From assembly GCA_002633025.1 (NCBI GenBank), contig NMRB01000133.1, positions 190,032-254,031 of the forward strand: 64,000 bases of DNA, given 5' to 3'. Under the pieces are notes generated by a model. That model was not told the origin of the DNA. It saw nothing but the letters and a program-made list of their open reading frames with translations, and did not search any database. The translations under genes and the position numbers were made by a program. Of this stretch, positions 1-12,700 are shown piece after piece. How positions within the stretch are numbered: the first letter of the stretch is position 1; each line of letters begins with the position of its first letter. This stretch comes from Notospermus geniculatus (taxonomy: Eukaryota; Nemertea; Pilidiophora; Heteronemertea; Lineidae).

Positions 1-276
1 CTTTCTCAAAACCCATTTCATTTCGTCAAGGTGTTCAGTGCAGTTTACACGTGCGCGATGCATTGCGCCATTTCAAAATGGCCACCATTTCGGCCGTCAA
101 AACAAACTGTGATTTGTGAAGGAACTTTTTTCTGTCACGTTTTGTGGGAAAATGACAGTGATGATGGCTGTAGCGCCAAAAAAGACAAATTGATTGATGT
201 GTGGTATGTCAAATTCGGCCCAGCCCTTGTGGAGCTATCGTTGATAAACCTCGCACCACTCGGAACTGGAATGGAG
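1..276 (+). mobile_element. Inverted-repeat transposon fragment (family A)
   Basis: This stretch closely matches 33690-33961, including the segment ggcccagcc...ttgtggagctatcg near its right end. In the second copy both termini are visible as an inverted repeat, so this is the right part of the same non-autonomous element, cut by the window edge. An open reading frame runs through it, but it is shared with the repeat and is not a gene. Confidence 0.7.
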
Positions 277-500
277 AGTAGGCTCATTTTCTGTGTGACT
301 TAACACTGGTTTTGTAGCGGAGGGTCACATATGATAATGTAGAAGTCCACTTGATCGTATTTTTGACGGACTAGTTTTGGACCAAATCTGCGTGCCACTG
401 GCAACGCTTAAGAGGGACCCATTTCAGGGTTACCCCAGACCCACATGATGAAATGTCATCTGCAGCACCTAAAACATCAGAAATTGACAACGAACAGAAA

Positions 501-2743
<2,243 letters not shown>

Positions 2744-2860
2744 CTTTAAAAAAATTAACAATTTCAATGAAAGCCAAGAAACTGTGATCATGGAACTGTA
2801 TTTTCCATCAGTGCCGATGCCACAGCATTATTGGACCTTAGTCGGGCAGATATGTAACAA

Positions 2861-2946
2861 ATGAAATGGCCAGGGCCATTGTGCTCACCTCTGTGACAAG
2901 TCTCCATGGTTAAGTGTGAAACTATGACTCTCATGGTGAATGTTGA
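2861..2946. mobile_element. Left-end fragment of the ATGAAATGG...GAGCTA element
   Basis: Nearly identical to 3087-3172 and 4086-4172, starting with atgaaatggccaggg. The match stops exactly at the single N at 2947, after gtgaatgttga. The bases after the N are different, as expected at an assembly join. Confidence 0.8.
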
Positions 2947-3086
2947 NCATATTCATAAAAGCTTCCTAGCTAATACATGTAGTTGGTTGCTAGTTGTGTA
3001 CATTGGCCTGTACAAACTGGACACTTTAGCAAGTAACTATAAAGCCTAGCAAGGTTTTATAAATATGGGGCCTGGTGGTCAAACCA

Positions 3087-3597
3087 ATAAAATGGCCAGG
3101 GCCATTGTGCTCACCTCTGTGACAAGTCTCCATGGTTATGTGAAACTATGACTCTCATGGTGAATGTTGAAGGATCAGTACAGATAAGATGAAGCTGAAC
3201 AAACCAAGAAGTATTTTTATGATCTGATCAGTATTATCAGTCAATGACATAAACTCAGGTGATGGCACCCAGAACGAGTACAATTTCTGAATACAATGAA
3301 TACAAGTGGTATTTGTGAACAAACTGCTTTCCTGTCTAGGTCACAGATGTCAAAAATTCTATTTTTCAAGATGGCCACCTGGTGGCCACACGTGACGTTC
3401 GTTGGGACTGAAATATCAGCAGGAATGTACAGGATACTTGCATAGATATTTAGACAACACTGAAACATCGTAACAATTACTACCGATGAGATATGGCCAA
3501 AGTCAGTTTTTCAAGATGGCAGCTTGGCAGCCATGTTGAACTCCAATTGAACCGAAATTTGGCATATAAGTAGACAGTACCAAGACACATATTTAGG
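3087..3597. mobile_element. Truncated ATGAAATGG...GAGCTA element invading the reductase 3' exon
   Basis: The sequence matches 4086-4601 almost base for base up to cacatatttagg at 3597. There the element stops and unique exon sequence begins (atcgtctttc). The last 29 codons of the reductase reading frame, including its stop, lie inside this fragment. Confidence 0.85.
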
Positions 3598-3762
3598 ATC
3601 GTCTTTCTTCTCTTCCGTGTCTTCTTTCTTGTTCTCTTCATCTTTATTTTCTTCCTTCTTATCACCATCTTCCCCATCCTTCTTCTCCGGTGCATCCTCT
3701 CCTTCCTTCTCCTTCTCAACATCACCATTCTGCTTCTTCTCTTCATCTTTAATCTCCTCAGC
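3511..3762 (-). CDS. Reductase exon 9, charged tail with transposon-derived end
   Basis: Acceptor ttctccag. Residues 390-444 are almost all Lys, Glu and Asp (AEEIKDEEKKQNGDVEKEKE onward). At 3597 the sequence passes into a repeat fragment, which supplies 28 hydrophobic-leaning residues and the TGA at 3511-3513. A donor hidden before the repeat cannot be excluded without a transcript. Confidence 0.72.
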   Translation of the reverse strand, partial: AEEIKDEEKKQNGDVEKEKEGEDAPEKKDGEDGDKKEENKDEENKKEDTEEKKDDPKYVSWYCLLICQISVQLEFNMAAKLPS

Positions 3763-6700
3763 CTGGAGAACAAGAGGATAAAGTCAAGGTCAAATCTAAA
3801 CACAAAAGGCCAAGGTCAAATCCAAACACAAAAGGTCAAGATCAAGGAACATAATATAGAAAGTGAAGGACACATTTTGGAAAATACAGAATAGAAGGTG
3901 TCTCAAGGTCAAGGCCATATGCTGGAAATTTCACACAAGGCCAAGGTCACATAGATGAGTTTCGCTAGTGGCTATCTTGCCAAAATTAGGTCATCGTCGT
4001 GGGGATTTCTAGTAATCTTGCGCATGCAGCCCCCCCCCACACACACACACTGGGGATGCAGAACATGTAAGTTGAGTCATATGTAATGAAATGGCCAGGG
4101 CCATTGTGCTCACCTCTGTGACAAGTCTCCATGGTTAAGTGTGAAACTATGACTCTCATGGTGAATGTTGAAGGATCAGTACAGATAAGATGAAGCTGAA
4201 CAAACCAAGAAGTATTTTTATGATCTGATCAGTATTATCAGTCAATGACATAAACTCAGGTGATGGCACCCGGAAGGAGTACAATTTCTGAATACAATGA
4301 ATACAAGTGGTATTTGTGAACAAACTGCTTTCCTGTCTAGGTCACAGATGTCAAAAATTCTATTTTTCAAGATGGCCACCTGGTGGCCACACGTGACGTT
4401 CGTTGGGACTGAAATATCAGCAGGAATGTACAGGATTATACTTGCATAGATATTTAGACAACACTGAAACATCGTAACATTTACTACCGATGAGATATGG
4501 CCAAAGTCAATTTTTCAAGATGGCAGCTTGGCAGCCATGTTGAACTCCAATTGAACCGAAATTTGGCATATAAGTAGACAGTACCAAGACACATATTTAG
4601 GCACAGTTAAAGCATCCTAGCTCCCACTATTTATGAGGTGTGGGTCGAAGTCCATTTTTCAAGATGGCTCCCTGGCGGCCATATTTGACGTCGAATCTGA
4701 CTGAAATTTACCATATATTTTTATGGTACCTAGATATATATTTTGACAACGTTAAAACATCCTACCTACTCCTATTTATAAAATGTGGGTCAAAGTCCAT
4801 TTTTCAAGATGGCTTCCTGGCGGCCATATTTGAAGTCCGATCGGGTTGAAATTTGGTGCATTCGTGCAGGGTGCCTAGATATATCTTCACCCCAAATCAC
4901 AACACTCTATGTCAAATAGCAATGAAATGTGCCACCAAACAGTGAATTTTGAACTTTGACCTCTGTGACCTTGAAAAGTAGGTCAAATCAAAAACCCGGG
5001 ATTTATGTGATGAAGTCTCACCAGAGGAACCCACCATAAAAGTTTCGTGGTTCTAGCTAACAGCGTTCAGGAGATACGGCCGAAAGAAGGTTTTCACAAA
5101 GCGCCCCCTACAGGCCAGAGTGTACAAGCAACAGCGCTAAGTTTCGGTCCAGAGATAGTTTTTACCATAGGGTACCTGTACTCCAAATTTCAAGTTTGTA
5201 ACCCAAGCGGTTTAGAAACGTGCCACCCCTGTTAACGACGACGGACGACGGACGACGACGACGGACGACGACGACGGACGACGACGGACGACGGACGACA
5301 CACCATGAGAGAAGCTCACCTCCACAGAGGTGAGCTAAAAATGAATGGCGATGACCTAGTTATTGGCAAGATGGTGCAAGCGGAACTGGTCTACATCTAA
5401 ACAAGGAAGGTATTCCTCACATCTCCATCAGCCTTGCCCTCCTCGGCTTGTTCTGGTTGTTCGGCCGTTTCCTTTTTCTTCTTTTCCTTCTTCGGCTTGG
5501 GTTTCTTCACCATGCCTTTCTCAATCATACTGGTACACATCTCCAGCAGGGTCTCCTCAAAGTTGCGGGGCTCAATCTCCAGCTTCTCCTTCATCTGAAT
5601 TGAAAGAAATGTGAAGTTTTTAAAGCACTGAATTCTGGTAGAAACCATACCACTGTCAAAGGTGTTTTAATGAATCTACTGGTAACATGAATGCCCCAGC
5701 AGCCTGCACTGCTTGGGCTTCAACAGGAGCAGCGCCAGGCCTTTCCGTTTGACGGGCGCAAAAATGCATGCGCCTCGCAAACAATAGAATTTCTATTGTT
5801 TGCAAGGCACATGCATTTTCGCGCCCGTCAAACAGAAAGGCCTGCAGCGCATTTGCGGGAGCTGCATGGATGGAAACTACAGCTATCTATCATCTCCTAA
5901 TCTCTTGGTTAGGGAAAACTCAGTACTCGTCAACTGTGAGGCGGTCTAGGAAAACCCATTCGATGACGCTGAATGATCAACAAGGGCTGTCAGATTGCCT
6001 GTGCATTGATCTACTAGAGTTTACCTGTTACATAGTACATTTCAGCTATTGAAATGTGCGGATTCACCAAGGCCATTAACACTTTCCTCAAATGTGACAT
6101 CTGCACAATAATACACCAAGTGACATTTGAATCAGTGGCCTTCAGAAGATATTGGGACATTCCAATCATTACCTACCCTTGTATTGTCAAACTTCGTGAC
6201 CTTCCCAATCTGTGGCAGCACCATCTTGGTAGTCTTATCAAAAAGACCAAAGATCCAAGCAGCAAAATAAGGACAGTTGGCGGTAGGGACGTTGTAGCCC
6301 TTTGGTTTGAACTCCTTGGCAATGATCTGGGCCATCTCCCTCAACCAGATGTTCGTGTTCACAAGAAGATGTCGGTGACCTAAAGAAAATTAGAAGGAAT
6401 TGTAGAGGAATGTTTGACTGCCAATCATGATCTGAGCCAGAGACTACAAAATGACAAAGGCCTGGAATTTCTTTGGAAATTGTCGCACGGCTGCATGAAG
6501 ATCGGACACAGGCCTTGCAGCCGATTCCTGAACGTGGAGTGAAAGGTGCACTCTCTCACGAATTCTCTGTCTAGAGTGCAAACTTTTGAGATGTCTTAAG
6601 ACTACAGGGGCCCACGTTCTCCCTTCAGTCTCCTGAGAGGTGGATTTGCCCTTTTTGTGGCTAAAATTCCATTGCGACAATGAGGAACCTACAGATCGAC

Positions 6701-9700
6701 TCCACATAGCGGTGCAGCAAGTATAAGACCCTCGTTTTGCCCTGTCGCACAGCATGAAGGACGTTCGTAATTGCTTCATTTCACCAAATTTTTAATGTCT
6801 AAAGCCAGCAGCACACCAGGTGATATTGCAAGTGATCTGATCCCAAGTGATCTGATCGCCTTGTTTGCGGCGGCTGGCAGGAAGATTGGTGCTGATCTGG
6901 GGTAGCCACATAGAAACCCCGCTAGTGCTTCGACAGCCTATCGGTGTTAAAATGCATGGAAAAATGTACAGCACTATCGGCAGATGGGCTCCGCTAGCAC
7001 GAGCGGAGTTTCTATGTGGCCACCCCTGATCGTTTGCGATATCGCCTGGTATACTGCTGGCTTCAGGGGTCTTATGCACGTGGTGCCACCTGGTGGGTTG
7101 CAGGGTCCCCATTGAACCTATTTTAGCTTCTTTCCTCACTGGTTCCAACTTACCTGCAGCCTCCTCCGATGTCATGGCTTTGATATGGGCAAGAGCGACA
7201 TCTCTTACATCCACGACCGGGAAGTTAAGTCGTGGGCACGCCGGCATCGAACGCTCTAACAATCGGCGACACAACTGAAAGCAAGTGGATGCAGTTATGG
7301 GTTAAATACGATTAACTTTAAATTAAAATAATCGCATGCAAAATGTATGATTGAAATAAATGATAGGTTAGGGTTAATATCATTATCACATAAAATAAAA
7401 TGAGAAATCAAATAATTACATAATAAATTAAAGTGACTGAAGCTTCCCGCTTTATCTGACATTGTAACTCATTTACGAGAGTGCCGCACCTCAAAATGCC
7501 CATCCCAGTCGAGGCTTTGGGCATCAAGATCTTATCGAGCATTCATACTGAAATCATTATCATTGTATCTCAATGTTGGCCAATGCTTAGTTCTGCCACA
7601 ACCCTTGCAGCTACAATATGGCAGAGCCAAGTGGCTGGTGTGCTGGCCTCGGAGCTAGAAGTTAAGGCAATGTTGTGCGCGATCACTACGTGGATGGCCG
7701 ACGCCGGCACGAGTATGATAAATCTGGCAGACCTTCCCAGTCGAACCTGGAAAGTGTAGTTCAGCACTGAGACGCAGAGTGGCGCTAAGTGACTCGAGGA
7801 CGAGTCATCTCTGTCCGAAGGGGGAGATGGTGCATTGAACCCCTTGCAGCTACTATATGGCACGGCTTAACCCGCCGGCCATGGAGGATTTCCTTTATGG
7901 CCTAGTGGTTGGCGCGTTGACCTCTGAGCTAGAAGTTACGTTGAGTGCGACCACGTAATGTGGATGGGTGACCGGTGCACGTATAGGTCTCTTGCCATCA
8001 TCATGAGTATGTCCTTGCATAATGCAAAGAAGTCATTATCTCCTGCAATAACACTTGGTCTCTCTCATTCATCACAGAGATAACAGCTATTCCATCTATT
8101 CTGGGTCCAGCACGAATCATGTCCACGTTGGTGACAGTGACTCATAACGGGCCGACCTTGAAACAACCGGGACGTTAGATCTTGACTCATCAATCAGGAT
8201 ATGGACAGGACCGCGATATGATGGGCAGATTTATCAAACAGCACACTTAACCCTCAGTAAGTAGACCCATATTGACAGTGAGAACATCAGGGGTTCTCAG
8301 CGCTCGCTCCCGTGCGGTGACGAAGGGAGCGAGCACTAAGAACCCCTGATGTTCTCAGGATGAATATTGGTGAAGGAATGCCCCATCCCATCTGTATAAT
8401 ACGACGTTTTGAATGACTCCAAGGGATCGACGCAAAAAGTTTGAAAGGGCTATGCAGGGCTGCCAACCCTTTATCGTCCAACTGTGTACTCCTAGGTATA
8501 ACTTAGTGTATTTTGGGGGGTTCAAAGTGTATTTTAAACTATGCCTCAAAATTAGGTGTATTTTCCTTCCAAATAAGTGTATTTTGTGCTTTGTGCAGAA
8601 GGAAGACTAATTTTGCACTTTGGCGTGTAAAAAATGACACCGGAGGCCATTTTGAACAAAAAACAAAAAAAAAATTTCAAAAAAAAAATATTTTTTCAAA
8701 AAAAAAATTTTTGACATTTTTTCTCCCCCTCTTTGACAATCCTGGCAGAATCCCTGATAAATAGCACATTCCTTATTCCACTATTGAAGTCGGGCTCTCA
8801 ACAACAGTTAGGATAATGGCTGCTGCCCCTGGACAATTTTAGTCCATATTAGTTTTTGGTAATAATGGGTTAAAAAGCAACAAGTGTACCTATCCAGCTT
8901 GTGTAGGATCAGGAAGGGGTTAAACAGGATATATTTCCACAATAGCTAATGCCTATGCATTGTAAACACCAAATGATTGACGTCAATATTCGTTCTACAT
9001 CACATAAATCACTGTTATTTCAGTGAGAGTTTGAATTTCCCGCCTCTTGCAGGCAGTGCTGATCTGCTCAGTAAGGTGCTCAGATCGTCAAATTTGAAAC
9101 ACCATGTGTCGGTCTGATCCAGTGCGTCTGGCCGTTGGTGATGTCCTTGTGCCAACACAGAAACCCCCCAAAAGGGCCAAGAACTTCAGAGGAAGGTGTT
9201 GGGGATGGATTGGAGACTTTGAAGGAGAAAATTTGAACATAAATATCCGTATTCCACAGAAAAAAATCCTGTANTCCCGTATTTCAACACTGCAAATCGT
9301 ACTGTCGTATTGATGGTGTCATTCCCGTATCAAATACGCGTATCCCGTATGGGTTGGCAGCCCTGGGCTATGTATTCCTTCCTTATCCTGTGCTAAACAT
9401 ACCCGCGTTAAGGGAGACGTTAAACTTCCGCTTTTCAACCTCGCCCCATGTAGAGTAACTCTCGTCCCTTGGGTATCCACACATGCATTGTATTGTAATC
9501 ATACCTTCTCCAACACTGGGGCGAAAGTCAAGACTACGGTATTGGAGAATGATGCAATCACTGCCAGTGGCGCCGGCTGTCGACAAAAAGTGGCAATAGC
9601 ATGGCCCTGACTTTCACTAGAGTAGAGCTTTGATTCTCATTGATTCACTTTCTGGGGGATTTGAACTTTCTCCCCTACATGTGTTTTTTAAGCATTTGCC

Positions 9701-12700
9701 ACTCTCCCCCCCCCCCCACCCCCTCCAACTTTTTGTGTAAAACTACAGAGACACATAGTCATTCTTTGTAAAAGACAGATGAATTTTTGAAGAATATGGA
9801 CATAAGCCTGCTAATAATTGAAATGTACATGAACATAAAACACACAATACCTGACAATGTGAATTTCAAAAGTCCACCCTAGGGCTTTGTTGCATTGGGT
9901 TAATCAGATTCCTGTCATTTGCAGTAAATCAACAATCACACAGCTAATTGGGAGTGATGTTGATACGGATTATAAATGGATTAGTCACAGGGATGAAGAC
10001 AATGGAGTAATGACTCTTGTGGTCATGGCTCTTCTGATAACATGACATTATGACAAATGCCTGCCATTGTTGTGGCCTTGGAAGAAGAACTGGCTGTCAT
10101 AAGACCTGGACCTATAGAAGTTCTTCACGTGACGCCACATTTCCATGAAGACACGATGCCGCCATATTGCCCGTCAAAATGTCAAGCGATGTCACGGCAT
10201 GAACACACGTCAACACACAGATCGTGACGTCAAAATGTCATGAAATGAGAGTTTTGACGTCATCGCCGACCATTTGACGGCCAACATGACCGATTTTTTG
10301 CAGTCACATGATCGTTGTGACCTAACATTTTTGTAGCCTTGACGTAACTTGGCAATACAAGACCTACAGACCTACAGACCTAGGGACAACTGACTGGCAT
10401 TGTTCTGCCTGGGTAGGCCTACAGACAATATTTTTTTGCCTTTACAATGAGCAGTAGACCATCAATCGCCAAGCAAACGCTGCAGGACATTAGACTGACA
10501 GGGTTGCAAAAGTGGAACAAGTAGCATGCACAGCAAGCGATAAGAATCTCAAAGACTGTCTCTCACCCATACCCCACATATGGGTTGCATGACCTGGGCG
10601 GTAATGGCATGAATGGGACCTCAGGTGCACAAAAGCACGCCCAAGGAACCCCAGAGACGAAACTTGAATAATGGAGGTAGGCCTACAGACAATTTGCCTT
10701 TACAATGAGGCCTAGCGAGGAAAAGACGACTAGCATTTTTTTGGCCAGGGCACAGAGAACTAACCTAGCATTGGTCAAGGCCTAGGGCACAGAGAACATG
10801 GCTACCACAGACAATGAGGTCAAATGATAGACCATTTGACATATTTGGGCAAAAGAACCACGAGACTACAAATGCTTGGTTCAGACTCATATCATTGCCC
10901 TCCCATAAGAGCTAGTGACAGGCTACAAGCACAACAGACTATCACTCCAAAAGAGCGCAGCACCTGACGGTAGATACAGCGTCACGACGTCCCGTACTAC
11001 ATTCCATGACATCTTGACGTGAGACGACGTCATGATCGCTGAAACAAGTGAATTTTTTTCGAGTCACGTCACGGTGTTCAGAATGACGTGTAGGACGTCC
11101 TGACACTGTACCTACCGTCAGGTGCTGCGCTTTTTTGGAGTGATATCGTGCTTTCTGCCAGCGAACACAATAGACATCACTGCAACTCGACCCAGTTCTG
11201 CTGAATAAGTTTGTATCACATTTGCTGACATTTCTTCATAGAACAGATGGAAAATTCCCACTGCAGTGTACATTTGATGCAACTCATTCATATTCTATCT
11301 TTCTATTATTCTCCTGATTCATCACAGTTGGATGCCAGATTCAGAAACGATGGAAAAAAGGCACATTATTAAATTTCATGATGAATAATGCCTGGGCAGA
11401 GACAAAGCGGGCTCACATCAAAGAGAAAATCATAATGTTATCACAATACTCCAATCTAAATCATCATTATCTAAATAATAATATCCCATTGGAGTAATCA
11501 CAGTTATTATATTCTCTCCATTCTCCCAGCGTATGAAATTCGGGAACTTGAAAAACGTGGCGGCATTTTTTTTATTTGAACTAGTTCATGTTGTTCATGC
11601 ATGATAAATCAAGTGGATTTCGAGTGTGTTTTTTTTTCTGAAAACAAACAATATCTCTGATCACAGGGATAAGCCCAACAAAACACACACAAGTTACATG
11701 AGGGTAAAATGCATGCTTAGATTTTTGCTAATGACAATGCAGACAATGGCAAAGTTGGTTTATCATCTGCTTTTGAAGTGTCACAGTCCCGAGTGTAAAA
11801 CAGGCCACACATTGCATTTCAACTTGGGTGTTGAGCAGTATTTGTATTTGTATTTCTATTTGGTTTTTCCATCAGGGCTGAAGCCATAGCATTATTGGCC
11901 CTGGTAAGTATGGAAGAGGCCATCTCAAGCTACTCATGTTCCTCACTTGCATGGGGCCTTTTATTTGCCCTTGAAAAGACAAGGTACAAGGCACCACGGC
12001 TTCAGTGGCTTACTGTCCCATGCGACGGACGTGAAGAGCCAGGGATGATTATATAATCCCATCTGGCCCGGGCGCTTGTTGCAACCAAGGAAACTAGAGC
12101 AATGTCGATGGGAAGCCCATCGCATATCTCCCCGCTTTCGACAGGAAGTAATGGTGACATGGTTATTTTTCCTGTGTCTTTCATATATTGACCCTGGCAG
12201 TGTTTCCGCCAGAAGGGGGGATGGGGGGGATGAATCCCCTCCTCAAAAATTTCAAGGAGGGGATATCCCCCCTCAAGTTTGCAGACTAACCTTTTTCAAA
12301 TATCACTATTTTCACTTCAGTAGTGTTTTTCTTTAATTTGTCACATTTCAAATGCAATTTTCATGCAGAAGGAATTGCATTTTGGAGTGTAAAAAATGAC
12401 TCTGGAGGCCATTTTTAACCAACCCCCCCCCCCCAAAGTTTTGAAAGAAAAAATTTTTTTTAGAAAAAAAAATTTTTTTTTGAAATTTTTTTTCTCCCCC
12501 CCCCCCTCCTTGACAATCCTGGCGGAAACCCTGCCTGGTGGGAAGAGGCCGAGTTCGATCGAAGTACATTGGGGGTTGGGAGTGTTGTGCACATTAGTGG
12601 ATGAGTACATAATATATACCAATGTTTCAAACTCCTCCATTGAACGGTGAAGGAGGAGATATCACTTTTGGACGGCTCATGGTTTTTATCGAAGTTTGAC

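Noticed and set aside
3480-3803. Arg/Lys-rich frame (minus strand) over reductase exon 9
   Set aside because: Shadow of the Lys/Glu tail in another frame. The in-phase reading continues the spliced reductase.
7596-7995. 5S rRNA gene
   Set aside because: Only the internal control region is similar; the rest does not match 5S rRNA.
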